Below are positions 17,401-26,400 of a stretch of 64,000 nt of DNA, piece after piece. Position 1 is the first letter of the stretch; each line of letters begins with the position of its first letter. The stretch is from Prevotella sp. tf2-5 (GTDB lineage: Bacteria; Bacteroidota; Bacteroidia; Bacteroidales; Bacteroidaceae), in the NCBI RefSeq assembly GCF_900115435.1, contig NZ_FOWK01000002.1, positions 124,001 to 188,000 of the forward strand, in the 5' to 3' direction. The notes beneath the pieces are model-generated. The model was not told the DNA's origin. It worked only from the letters and a program-made list of their open reading frames with translations, and did no database searches. A program made the position numbers and the translations under genes.

Positions 17401-18169
17401 TGGCAGTATCCCAGACATTAGTACTCTTATTATACATCATCAGGGTTCCCTGACCATAGAGCCAGATATTGTCCGACTGGTCGGCGAAGACTTTCAGTGA
17501 GTGGCTCTTGCGAAGGTGTTGCTGGGCGATATGCTCGGTTGCCCAAACGGTATGTTGCTGATGCATGATGTCACAGCAGATCATCCTGCCGTCCTCATAG
17601 ACAATGATGGCGCCGTCGCGACACTCACCGATGGAGCAGATAACACCCTGTGGCACTCCATGACTGTCATCGGTATATCCGAACTCATAGAGTAGCTGTT
17701 GTTGCATGTTATAGGCTACCACTCCTTTATTGGGAATAGCTGCCCACAGGTTCTTGTGGCGGTCGAAAAAGACGACATTAGGTTGTCCCTCGATACCCAT
17801 TCGGGCATAGACCTGTTTCATGTCCCGCTCAAAGGTCTCCGTTTGCGGGTGGTAGATACAATAACCTGCTGAGGTAAGGATCCATAGATTACCGTCCAGT
17901 GCCTCCTGGATACTCAGGATATAGCTGTCGGGCAGGGAGGAGCCGTCCTTGGAGTTACTTTGGAAGTTCCGGAAGGTGTAACCGTCATACCGGTAGAGTC
18001 CTGCCGGTGTTCCAAACCACATATATCCACGACCGTCTTTCAGGATACAGTTAATCTGACTGCTGGTCAATCCGTCTTTGATGTCCAGCGTCTTGAACAG
18101 ATAGACGCCTGCTACAGCCAGGGGCAGTGCAAGCATCAGTATCAATACTATTTTCTTCAGTCCTTTCAT
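14429..18169 (-). CDS. HTCS-like sensor/AraC regulator lacking kinase parts
   Basis: The 1246-residue protein has the outline of a hybrid two-component system: signal anchor, periplasmic propeller repeats (e.g. YMWFGTPAGLYRYDGY, NIWIGTDRMGLLRM, LIWVGTREGLNVLN; residues ~30-660), a Y_Y_Y domain (~690-765), a membrane helix (~780-806), a helical stretch (~810-880), a receiver-like domain (~930-1045) and a C-terminal AraC HTH (~1140-1246). Where a kinase has SHELRTPL this one has SDELRQPM, so the phospho-accepting His is Asp. Only about 50 residues separate this from the receiver, so no HATPase domain fits. The receiver reads DLVICKHDMKHMTG where DxxMPxMDG is usual. It lies inside an envelope operon. 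It is not frameshifted. Confidence 0.85.
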   Translation of the reverse strand: MKGLKKIVLILMLALPLAVAGVYLFKTLDIKDGLTSSQINCILKDGRGYMWFGTPAGLYRYDGYTFRNFQSNSKDGSSLPDSYILSIQEALDGNLWILTSAGYCIYHPQTETFERDMKQVYARMGIEGQPNVVFFDRHKNLWAAIPNKGVVAYNMQQQLLYEFGYTDDSHGVPQGVICSIGECRDGAIIVYEDGRMICCDIMHQQHTVWATEHIAQQHLRKSHSLKVFADQSDNIWLYGQGTLMMYNKSTNVWDTAIGNSIGLTSIAVDRSVNGMAGDNKGNIWIGTDRMGLLRMNVNSHEIESVQPHNGKSDQMTQETTGVQSVYVDDTDLLWIGTEKSGVAFYGDIIYKFQSTFNGDITAITQDSDGNVWYGTSDKGVIGYEGPLASQKVTCMEATTDGSVWVGSRQNGLTRIKDGSSHIFSVVRDSMKTLIDDHVNALAKDNSGNLWIATNGGLQVYNPKMDTFSSYTRENGMLSTNNITSLFYGKSNKLLIGTSEGLVILNLSNREKILLTGNSTNLKTFTNNYITQVFEDSRGLIWVGTREGLNVLNVVSDSLNYITEKQGLCNNSICGITEDRNSNMWITTSNGISRIVVQRNREEGTFGYGLYNYDIKDGLQSNEFNTGSILTKSDGTVLFGGLFGVNWVRQGAKMDQNTLPRVMLTQLFIGEEEVMVGHEYDGNVILAQALNESNKIYLKNKQNTFTIKFAAGNYNQGERLQFMYWMEGRDHDWRNGDALLHGVKFRDLGSGSYTLHVKAVSADGAVSNQERKLEINIERPWWLTWWMLTVYVIIAIIALLVWRYGYKKVKNFLIRKRTVVEELKRQREEIKTTSDELRQPMARMTTIIGNLAERERDLEGREQLNSLHFQMLQVITRISEMQTILENPEAKAESTAKDRLELNDQGEVRLPSIATAELTANIQPLRLDKKTHKFNVVFIDSNKDFINFMNAHLHEVYDFHVYDDIRLAIPDIESLKADLVICKHDMKHMTGSELCNKLKSNPHTQNVKFVLMTDTVLTQEMMSDMNITLAADDYLAKPFNVQEAVMRFNKLMGLGPVEMEQNTIEGRETRMLEGHNASMTTATMAYDDIEAPTSKETETEETQEPEQQKPAEEVTKQQNNFQFYSEDETIGDYSMSNMMDRQLMKNVEQYVLHNMSRGQISLEEMASSMGMGRVPFFHKIRSITTKTPAEVVREIRLKHACVLLTKTNINMSELAINIGFSTAENFINIFREKYGMTPLEYRLKYKK

Positions 18170-18188
18170 AACCTGTTTTGTTTTCTAT

Positions 18189-19136
18189 TTATAAGATACA
18201 TGCATAGCGGTCTACGACACCTAACAGTCTGTTGTCGTTGTCGGAAACCAGTACGTTATGTATTTTGTTCTCGTTCATAATTCTCTGTATCTCGGCAATC
18301 TTTGTCTGCGGAGAAACTGTCTTGGGTGATTGCGTCATGATGTCACAGACGCTGCGGTCGAAGAACTCCGCTCTCCATCGCTCCATTGCCCGTCTGATAT
18401 CACCATCGGTAATGATACCTGCTATCCTGTCGTCCTTCATGGCGACACCAAGTCCCAGCTTTCCCTTGCTCACCAGGATAATAGCCTCTCCTAAGTGCAT
18501 CTTCGGACTCAGGATGGGCAGGTTCTCTGTGATCATCACGTCTTGCGCAGTGGTCAGCAGCCGCTTTCCCAGTTCTCCACCAGGATGGAACATGGCGAAA
18601 TCCTGAGGTTGGAAATGACGCTTGTTCATCAAGGCGACAGCAAGGGCATCACCCATCACCAGTGTCACCGTGGTACTGCTTGTCGGCGCCAGGTTCAGTG
18701 GACACGCCTCCTTCTCCACGCTGACATTCAGATGACAGGTGGAATATTTCGCCAATAGTGATTGTGGGTTACCGCTCATCGCGATGATGGGGATATCCAT
18801 GTGGAGCACCATTGGAATGAAACGCAACAGCTCATCTGTCTGTCCGGAGTTAGAGATGGCAAGTACGACATCCCCTTTCGCCATCACCCCCAGGTCACCA
18901 TGGAACACATCCAGAGGGTTGATGAAGAAAGACGGTGTACCCGTCGATGCCAGGGTAGCGGCGATCTTTGCTCCGATATGTCCGCTTTTCCCGACTCCTG
19001 TCACGATGACTTTACCGGTGCAATGCATCATCAAATCGACAGCTTTCTCGAAGTTGTCGTCAATCTTGGCGATCAAGTCCAGTACGGCTTGTGCCTCGTC
19101 TTTGATACATTGTATGGCGTTCTCTTTATCTGTCAC
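18189..19136 (-). CDS. kdsD: arabinose-5-phosphate isomerase KdsD/KpsF
   Basis: Converts ribulose-5-phosphate to arabinose-5-phosphate, the first step of Kdo synthesis for lipopolysaccharide; cytosolic. The 315-residue protein has a SIS domain (VIVTGVGKSGHIGAKIAATLASTGT, then AISNSGQTDELL, and the Thr/Ser run APTSSTT) followed by two CBS domains (~205-315). The ATG overlaps the kdsA stop by four bases (ATGA), and the next gene starts 19 nt after its stop, so it is the second gene of a five-gene unit. Length matches the family. Confidence 0.93.
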   Translation of the reverse strand: MTDKENAIQCIKDEAQAVLDLIAKIDDNFEKAVDLMMHCTGKVIVTGVGKSGHIGAKIAATLASTGTPSFFINPLDVFHGDLGVMAKGDVVLAISNSGQTDELLRFIPMVLHMDIPIIAMSGNPQSLLAKYSTCHLNVSVEKEACPLNLAPTSSTTVTLVMGDALAVALMNKRHFQPQDFAMFHPGGELGKRLLTTAQDVMITENLPILSPKMHLGEAIILVSKGKLGLGVAMKDDRIAGIITDGDIRRAMERWRAEFFDRSVCDIMTQSPKTVSPQTKIAEIQRIMNENKIHNVLVSDNDNRLLGVVDRYACIL

Positions 19137-19885
19137 TTTAATTGCTTTATTAAATCTTCTAATTTGCTTAGTTCCAGCATGTTGGCGGCATCACTCAGTC
19201 CGTTGTCGGGGTCGGGATGCACTTCAAAGAACCAGCCTGTGGCCCCGAACGCTTTGGCGGCAAGAGCCATCTGGGATACATAACGGCGGTCACCGCCTGT
19301 CTTTCCGTCGGCTCCTCCTGGTCGTTGCACACTATGGGTGCAGTCCATAATGACTGTCGGTACCATCTCCAGCATGTCAGGGATATTCCTGAAATCCACC
19401 ACCAGGTTGTTATACCCCATCATATTCCCACGCTCCGTCAGCCATATCTCTTTGGCTCCTGTGTCACGTGCTTTCTCCACAGGGTAGCGCATGTCCCGTC
19501 CACTGAGGAACTGGGCTTTCTTGATGTTCACGACTTTTCCTGTCTTGGCAGCGGCGATGAGCAAGTCTGTCTGCCGGCAAAGGAAGGCGGGAATCTGGAT
19601 GACATCCACCACCTGTCCCACGGGTTCGGCTTGCCATGACTCATGGATGTCCGTAAGCAGGCGGAGCCCGTATTTCTCCTTGATGTCATGAAGCATCTGG
19701 AGACCTTTCTCCATACCCGGACCGCGAAACGAACGGATGGACGTGCGGTTCGCCTTGTCAAAGGATGCCTTGAATATGATGTCAGTCCCCTGTCTCTTAT
19801 TGATATCCACCAGTTTTGCCGCTACTATATCCAGCAGCTCAGCGGATTCTATGACACATGGTCCTGCGATAAATGTCCTTTCCAT
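19133..19885 (-). CDS. kdsA: 3-deoxy-8-phosphooctulonate synthase KdsA
   Basis: Condenses arabinose-5-phosphate with phosphoenolpyruvate to Kdo-8-phosphate. The protein shows the family motifs FIAGPCVIES, FKASFDKANRTS, GLRLLTDIHE, IQIPAFLCRQTDLL, TERGNMMGYNNLVVDFR, DCTHSVQ and FEVHPDPDNGLSD. An ATG five codons upstream (19900) lies only 5 nt below the -7 box, so MERTFIAG at 19885 (250 residues) was preferred, leaving a short leader; the longer start is possible. The conserved Cys of PAFLCRQ and the Cys in IAGPC leave the metal class (metal-dependent or not) undecided here. It heads the operon shared with kdsD. Confidence 0.93.
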   Translation of the reverse strand: MERTFIAGPCVIESAELLDIVAAKLVDINKRQGTDIIFKASFDKANRTSIRSFRGPGMEKGLQMLHDIKEKYGLRLLTDIHESWQAEPVGQVVDVIQIPAFLCRQTDLLIAAAKTGKVVNIKKAQFLSGRDMRYPVEKARDTGAKEIWLTERGNMMGYNNLVVDFRNIPDMLEMVPTVIMDCTHSVQRPGGADGKTGGDRRYVSQMALAAKAFGATGWFFEVHPDPDNGLSDAANMLELSKLEDLIKQLK

Positions 19886-19905
19886 GTCTGTAGTGCACAT
19901 TTCCC

Positions 19906-19915
19906 TGCAAAGATA
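19906..19915 (-). promoter_or_regulatory. -7 promoter box for the kdsA operon
   Basis: Minus-strand TATCTTTGCA, about 20 nt above the chosen kdsA ATG. No other -7 box was seen in the short gaps down to 12043, so this probably drives all five genes. Confidence 0.65.
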
Positions 19916-19981
19916 GTCATTATTCTACAAATAAAACAATCTTTGATTAATTATTTTATATAAAAGGATGAAAAATTGTCC

Positions 19982-22303
19982 TTATTTAATATGTACGTCC
20001 TGTTGCGGGAAAGGTATCTCGATGCCGTTCTTGTTGAGTGTGTCGTAAATGGTGTTGAGCACGTCACTGATGACATAGGACTGCTTGGGGGCGTCTGCCC
20101 ATACGAACATCTTCAGGTTGATACCTGAGTCTGCCAGCTCGCCGATAACAGATTTCGCTTTTTTAGACTTATCCATCCATTTGTGCTTCATCTGGTTGAC
20201 AGCACCGTCGACCAGTTCGATGACTTGTTGGAGATTGCTGCCATAGGCGACGCCATAGTGGACAACGGCAAGGACGTAGCCGTGGTTGCGAGTCAGGTTC
20301 TTATAATTCTTGGTAAATAACTGAGAGTTCTGGAAAGTGATGACCTCACCATACAGTGACTCGACGACCGTTGAGGTATAGCTGATCTTAGTCACCTTAC
20401 CCATAGTGCCGTCCACCTGGATCCAGTCGCCTACTTTGATGCGTCCAGCCATCAGGGTGATACCATAGTAGATGTTCTCGATGATGTCCTTCGAGGCGAA
20501 ACCAATACCAGTCGACAAGCCTCCGGTAACCACCATCAGCCATGCGAGGGAAATGTTCAGAATACCCATCGTAATCAAGAACCAGGTGCCCCAGATGATG
20601 ACCTGAATTACATTTCTGCCCATCACCTCCTTGCTGGCAGCAGTGGTCGGGTCGGCTATCTGGTAGTGCATCCGCATCAGTTGCAAGATGGTCTTGCTGA
20701 TATAGGCAAAGAAGAACCACAGGCTGACAACGATGGCAAGTGAGACGATGCTCAGTTTCAGGTTTTTCAGGTTGACGAAGTTGGTATTGAAAATCTTCCA
20801 GCACAGATCACTGAGGTTAAAGACATCCGCAGCCCAATAAATACTGATCATGACAGAGACGACACCCGCCACGGGAAGCAATACCTGATAGAACAAGTCG
20901 TAAGCCCAAGTCTTGGTGATAGGCTTGTCTGCCATCTTGTGCTTAATGCCATATAGTTTCATGTATTGCAGTGCACAGGTGATGGTCAGAATACAGGTCA
21001 GTTGCATCGTCCACCATATCAGCATCTGTACAGCCATCAACGTGTAACCTGACCATGAGCTGATGACAGATGCGATGAATACGATCAGTGAGACGTAGCT
21101 GTAGAAGATGTCAGACCGTGGGATGTTCTGGTTGTGCCGTGCAATGACACTCCATTGCCAGATGGTACAAAGGAATAGAACCGGTGGGAATAACATGTTG
21201 ACCAATTCATTAGGTATCAGGATGATACGGAAGGCGATGACCAGGAAACTGATTGCCATCAACGGGGTGTAGATACGGAAAGCGCTTTTGATCTGGTCTC
21301 CTTTGACGCGGAGTAAGAGAGATATCAGGATGACACCCATCAGCCAGGCGAAATTCACCAGCAGGTTACTTGCCATAATAATGAAGTTCTGTTTTGCAAG
21401 GGCAAGGGCGATACCTAAGATTATGGCAAAGGTGATGGTGGTCGTGGCTAGTGTGATACAGGTCCGTTTTTTCATGAACTCCTCCGTGCGGAACCGTTTG
21501 GGTACGATATAGCGTATAATGGAGAAATTCAGCAGAGAGGCGATGATAGCATATATGATAATGGTGATGAACAGGCCGAATATCCAGCGGCTGTCCCATT
21601 GCGAATAGGCGTTCGGCTTGTATTTCTTTGCCACCGTCTTAGACATCATCTGCCATTGTCTTCCCCAGTCTTTCAAGATATTGAAATAGCTGTCTCCACC
21701 GTTCTTGAAGATACTGGTCTGGATATCGTTATACCGTTTCTGGGCATAGTCGTTCAGATAGGAGAGACGCTGCTCCGTCATATTGTAATAACGGATGTAG
21801 TCCTGCATCGTGGAACGGTTTTCTTGGAGCGAGTTGCGGATGTTAGTGGCAAGTGTCAGGCAGACGCTGCGGTCTATCTTCGCCCGTTCGTCAAGGGTCT
21901 GTACAGGCATCGCCTTCAAAGAAGAGATGAGTGAATCGTATCTGGCAATCTCTGAGTCTGCTTTGTTCAGGAAGATCTTAAAGGGTGTCTTCTGCCGTTG
22001 AAAAGCATGGTATTGCTCTGTCGCCTCATGGCAGGCATATGTCAAGTCGAACACATACTCTTGTTTCTGGGAATAGAGCATCAGCGAGTTCTGGTTTGAC
22101 TGCTTCATGGTGTTCATTAACTGGTCCCTGACCCGCTCGCTCTGTTTCTTGTTGATCTCCAGCATCTGCGACATCTCCCGATGGAATGTCGTCAGTTCCG
22201 TACGTAGGATCTGCAACGTCTGTGGGAGGTCTTTCTCTTTCAGAACGGCATGTGCGTCGGTCACACATACCAATATGATGAATAAAAGCAGTATTTTTTT
22301 CAT
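19982..22303 (-). CDS. MscS-family mechanosensitive ion channel with large N-terminal extension
   Basis: The 773-residue protein starts with a signal peptide (MKKILLLFIILVCVTDAHA), a helical periplasmic domain (~25-220), then about ten membrane helices. The MscS core lies near residues 560-770: the pore-lining GGLSTGIGFASKDIIENIYYG, the beta-domain RIKVGDWIQVDGTMGKVTKISYTSTVVES and the C-terminal alpha/beta domain. This is the layout of MscK/YbdG-like channels that protect against osmotic downshock at the inner membrane. The upstream in-frame Met at 22366 would overlap the promoter at 22321, so ATG 22303 was chosen. A monocistronic unit. Confidence 0.9.
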   Translation of the reverse strand: MKKILLLFIILVCVTDAHAVLKEKDLPQTLQILRTELTTFHREMSQMLEINKKQSERVRDQLMNTMKQSNQNSLMLYSQKQEYVFDLTYACHEATEQYHAFQRQKTPFKIFLNKADSEIARYDSLISSLKAMPVQTLDERAKIDRSVCLTLATNIRNSLQENRSTMQDYIRYYNMTEQRLSYLNDYAQKRYNDIQTSIFKNGGDSYFNILKDWGRQWQMMSKTVAKKYKPNAYSQWDSRWIFGLFITIIIYAIIASLLNFSIIRYIVPKRFRTEEFMKKRTCITLATTTITFAIILGIALALAKQNFIIMASNLLVNFAWLMGVILISLLLRVKGDQIKSAFRIYTPLMAISFLVIAFRIILIPNELVNMLFPPVLFLCTIWQWSVIARHNQNIPRSDIFYSYVSLIVFIASVISSWSGYTLMAVQMLIWWTMQLTCILTITCALQYMKLYGIKHKMADKPITKTWAYDLFYQVLLPVAGVVSVMISIYWAADVFNLSDLCWKIFNTNFVNLKNLKLSIVSLAIVVSLWFFFAYISKTILQLMRMHYQIADPTTAASKEVMGRNVIQVIIWGTWFLITMGILNISLAWLMVVTGGLSTGIGFASKDIIENIYYGITLMAGRIKVGDWIQVDGTMGKVTKISYTSTVVESLYGEVITFQNSQLFTKNYKNLTRNHGYVLAVVHYGVAYGSNLQQVIELVDGAVNQMKHKWMDKSKKAKSVIGELADSGINLKMFVWADAPKQSYVISDVLNTIYDTLNKNGIEIPFPQQDVHIK

Positions 22304-22320
22304 GTTTTTGCGTAATTTCC

Positions 22321-22330
22321 TGCAAAGGTA
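22321..22330 (-). promoter_or_regulatory. -7 promoter box for the MscS channel gene
   Basis: Minus-strand TACCTTTGCA, 17 nt above ATG 22303. Confidence 0.65.
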
Positions 22331-22374
22331 GAAAATATTTCTCAATTCTTCGTTCTTCATTCTCAATTATTTTG

Positions 22375-22384
22375 TATCTTTGCA
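22375..22384 (+). promoter_or_regulatory. -7 promoter box for the BadF-type kinase gene
   Basis: TATCTTTGCA, 20 nt above the ATG at 22405. Confidence 0.65.
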
Positions 22385-22404
22385 AATAATTAAAAGACAA
22401 AACG

Positions 22405-23301
22405 ATGAAACTGATAGCAGACAGCGGAAGTACCAAGACTGATTGGACACTCCTTCATGACTCAGGCAGAAATGTCGACGAGGTATTCGTGAAAACTTTC
22501 AAGACGCAGGGAATCACCCCCATTCACCAAACCCCGGCGGAGATCCGTCAGATATTGGCACAGGAACTGATGCCACAGCTCTCTACCTTCTCGCGTGCCC
22601 AACTTGTTAATTCGAAAATTCTTGAAAGCCCCTTGCTTTCAAATATCAGTGTGTTCTTCTATGGAAGTGGTTGTACTCCTGCCCATGTCCCTACGGTAAA
22701 ACAAATCATAGGAGAGGTCCTTTCCCTTCAGAAAGTAGAGGTCTACAGCGATCTGATGGCGGCGGCTCGTGCTTTGTGTGGTCATGAGGAAGGTATTGCC
22801 TGTATCCTTGGTACAGGAGCAAACTCTTGTTTGTATGATGGTGAAAATATCATACAAAACACACCTCCTCTTGGTTATGTCCTTGGTGACGAGGGGAGTG
22901 GTGCTGTGTTAGGCAGACTTTTTATGAATGCCATCTTTAAGAATCCGCAATTTGCGGAAATCCGTGACGCCTATCTGTCAGAGACTAAGTTGACGATGCC
23001 TCTTATTATTAATAAGGTGTATAGGGAACCCCTTGCCAATCGTTTCCTTGCGTCTACCTCCTCTTTCATCCAGCAACATCTTGATTTCAAGCCCTTACGA
23101 CAGATGGTGATAGCCAATTTCCGTTCCTTCTTCCAGCATAACCTGGTACAATACGGACGACGTGACTTGCAAGTGCATGCCATCGGCAGTATCGCTTTCT
23201 ATTATCAGGAGGAGTTGAGGGAAGCCGCAGAGAAGGAGGGATTCAAACTGGGCAAGGTACAGGCGACACCGATGGAAGGATTGATAAAATATCACCAATG
23301 A
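22405..23301 (+). CDS. BadF/BadG-type ATPase, probable N-acetylglucosamine kinase-like
   Basis: A 298-residue cytosolic member of the ASKHA superfamily. It shows the phosphate-1 motif LIADSGSTKTDWTL at the N-terminus, the AARALCGHEEGIACILGTGANSCLYDG segment (phosphate 2), and LGDEGSGAVLGRLFM, the GDEGSG signature of eukaryote-like GlcNAc kinases. Bacteroidales carry several such genes, thought to phosphorylate amino sugars released in peptidoglycan or glycan recycling. It stands alone with its own promoter and a terminator-like hairpin behind it. The sugar specificity is inferred from family only. Confidence 0.85.
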   Translation: MKLIADSGSTKTDWTLLHDSGRNVDEVFVKTFKTQGITPIHQTPAEIRQILAQELMPQLSTFSRAQLVNSKILESPLLSNISVFFYGSGCTPAHVPTVKQIIGEVLSLQKVEVYSDLMAAARALCGHEEGIACILGTGANSCLYDGENIIQNTPPLGYVLGDEGSGAVLGRLFMNAIFKNPQFAEIRDAYLSETKLTMPLIINKVYREPLANRFLASTSSFIQQHLDFKPLRQMVIANFRSFFQHNLVQYGRRDLQVHAIGSIAFYYQEELREAAEKEGFKLGKVQATPMEGLIKYHQ

Positions 23302-23362
23302 CCTTCCGGTGTTGATACTTTGATGCCGAAATATGATACTTTTGATGATATTGGCTTAATTT

Positions 23363-23394
23363 CCGCATTTTTTTTATGCGGTAACATTTTTTTT
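23363..23394 (+). terminator. probable terminator after the kinase gene
   Basis: CCGCAT and ATGCGG pair around a T-run at 23363-23381, followed by a further T-run at about 23387-23394. The loop is itself T-rich, so strength is uncertain. Confidence 0.45.
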
Positions 23395-23397
23395 GTT

Positions 23398-23405
23398 TAT
23401 TTTTG
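23398..23405 (+). promoter_or_regulatory. -7 promoter box for the SusC operon
   Basis: TATTTTTG (then CA), 76 nt above the SusC ATG. This leaves a leader of about 70 nt, longer than most in the window. Confidence 0.55.
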
Positions 23406-23481
23406 CAAACTGAAAATCCACTCCTTGATGGGGTAGACTAATGAAACTGAAGTATATTACTACTAATTTAATATTAATTTT

Positions 23482-26400
23482 ATGAAAAAAACAACACGAA
23501 AAGCAATTGTAAGAATCAGGTACTTGGTACTGTTTCTTATGATGTTCCCTCTTTGTGCTTTGGCGCAAAATGTGAACGTGTTCGGTACGGTGACGGATGC
23601 CAACAGTGGTGAGGAAGTCATCGGAGCGACAGTGAAGGTGAAGGGCGCCTCTGGTGGCTCTATTACCGATTTTGAAGGTAAGTACAAGATTTCCGTGAAG
23701 CCAGGTGCTACCATAGAAGTCTCGTATGTAGGTTATCAGACCAAGTCTGTCAAAGTGACTAAGGCTGGGCAGTTAGACATTCAGATTGCAGAGGATGTCA
23801 ACATGCTGGAGCAGGTGGTTGTCGTTGGTTATGGTACGATGAAACGTAGTGACTTGACAGGTTCTGTATCAAGTATTGATGAGAAGGCTATCAAGCAGGG
23901 TGTCAATACCAGTATTGAGCAGGCGATGCAAGGACGTATCGCCGGTGTTGCCGTCACTCAGAACTCTGGTGCCCCTGGTGGTGGTATCTCCGTACAGATT
24001 CGTGGTATCAACTCTCTGAGTGGTAACGAGCCTCTGTATGTGATTGATGGCGTGGCTATGTCTGGTCAGACAGGTGATAACTCTTCGGTATTAAGTACTT
24101 TGAACCCTTCGGACATCACCTCTTTGGAAGTACTTAAAGATGCTTCAGCAACCGCTATTTATGGTTCGCGTGCATCTAATGGTGTTGTCCTGATTACAAC
24201 AAAGAAGGGCTCTGAAGGTAAGCCAAAAGTTATTTATGAAGGTATGATGGGTTGGCAGAAACTTCCCAAGCATCTGGATATGATGAACCTGAAGCAGTAT
24301 GCACAGTTCTATAACGACCGTGCTGCCCTTTGGGGATGGGGGGCTATGGAACAATACAAAGATCCGTCATTGTTGACAAATGGTACAGACTGGCAGAATG
24401 AACTGTTCCAGGTTGCTTTCATGCACCAGCATCAGTTGGGCGTTAGTGGTGGTACAAAAGACATGAACTATAACCTCTCTGGTGGTTATCTGAATCAGGA
24501 TGGTATCGGTATCGGTTCTGGTTTTAAGCGTGCCAGTTTCCGTGCTAATGTTGAGACAAACGTCAATAAGTGGTTGAAGGTTGGTGCAAATGGCTATTTC
24601 GCACGTACCAAGCAGATTATCACTTTTGATGATGCCAACGTTATTCAGGATGCCATTTCTATGACTCCAGACGTGGCTGCCCGTAATGCAGATGGTTCAT
24701 ATGACTCAGGTGCGGAGAATGAGTTCAACTATACAGAAAACCCGTTGTTCAAGGCACAGCAGATAGACAATCATAATGAGAAGTCTCAGTTGGACTTCAA
24801 CCTTTATGCAAACATTACCCCGATTAAGAATCTTGTCCTTCGTGTCGAGTATGGTGGAAGTTTCTCATGGGGCGACTCTTATTACTTCCGTCCAGAGTAC
24901 TCTTATGGCTCTAATAATCAGAAAGTCGAGTCGTTAGGTCAGCGTACTTCCTCAAAGAGTAAATATCAGAGTTTCAAGCAGTATGCTACCTATGACTTTG
25001 ACCCACTGAAGAACAATCATCTGCAGATCATGTTAGGTCATGAGTCACAATGGGGTGACTGGTCAAACCTCTCTGCTTCTAGAAGAGGGTTTATCTCTGA
25101 CGCTATCCACTCTCTCCATGTTGGTGATGCTACTACGGCAACTAACGACGAGCAGGGTAGTGAGTGGGCTATTGAGTCATACTTCGGACGTTTGAACTAC
25201 AATTTGTTAGACCGTTATTTGTTGACCGCTACCCTTCGTGCTGACGGTTCTTCTTCATTCGGTCCAAATAACCGTTGGGGTTGGTTCCCTTCATTGGCTG
25301 CTGCTTGGCGTATTACTCAGGAGCCATTTATGAAGAATGTCACATGGCTGAGTAATGCGAAGCTCCGTATTGGATGGGGTCTTGTGGGTAACCAGAGTGC
25401 AGGCTCTTATGCATACGGTGTTGCAATGAGTGCAGTATCTACTGCTTGGGGTAATGGCTACTATGCTGGTAACTATGCGAACCCCGACTTGAAGTGGGAG
25501 AGTACCAATGCATGGAACATCGGTCTTGACCTCTCTTTCTTCAATAACCGTATTGAGTTCATCGTGGATGCTTATTATAAGAAGACCGAGAATCTGTTGA
25601 TGTACTCTGTTCTTCCTACTTATCTGATTGATGAGGAAGGGTATCAGTACTACTTTGGTATCTATCCACCATATGTGAACGCTGGTGCCATTCGTAACAA
25701 AGGTATAGAGTTTACCCTGAACACGGTGAATATCTCTAATAAGGACTGGCAGTGGCGTACCGGTGCCACCATTTCTTTCAACCGTAACAAGTTAACTAAG
25801 TTGAATAGTGAGGATTCCTCTTTGCAAGGTCGTATCGGTAGTGATACCTATACTTTGTCAGAGGTAGGTGGTCCTGTTGGTCGTTTCTATGGTTATAATG
25901 TGATTGGCATGTTCAACAAAGAGGATGATTTCTATCAGAAAGATCCGAATGGTGACAGAATGATTGATAAGAATGGTAATTTCGTTCCTGTTGCACGTCC
26001 AGTAGACAGTGATGGTAATATGTATGACATCAAACAGAACGGTATCTGGGTAGGTGACTATATCTATGAAGATGTTGACGGTGATGGTAAGATTACTGAA
26101 TCGGACCGTAAGTATATTGGTGACCCGAACCCGAAATTTACCTTCGGTTTGAACAACACGATTACTTATAAGGACTTTGAGTTGTCGTTCTTCCTGAGCG
26201 GCTCTTATGGCAATGATGTTTACAATGTGCTCCGTCAGACTAAGACTGATCCTAAGGGATGGGGTAACAAGATGGCTTATGTTGCCAATTGTGCGAAGAT
26301 TGAGATGTATGACCCAGAGGGTTCTTTGAGTGATATCTCAAATGTGTATATTTCTAATGCTGGTTCAGCATCATGTTGGCGTATAGAGCCTTCTGGTGGC

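Noticed and set aside
14429-18169. Regulator as a pseudogene
   Set aside because: The frame is uninterrupted and the sensor and DNA-binding domains keep their conserved residues, so loss of kinase parts looks like specialisation.
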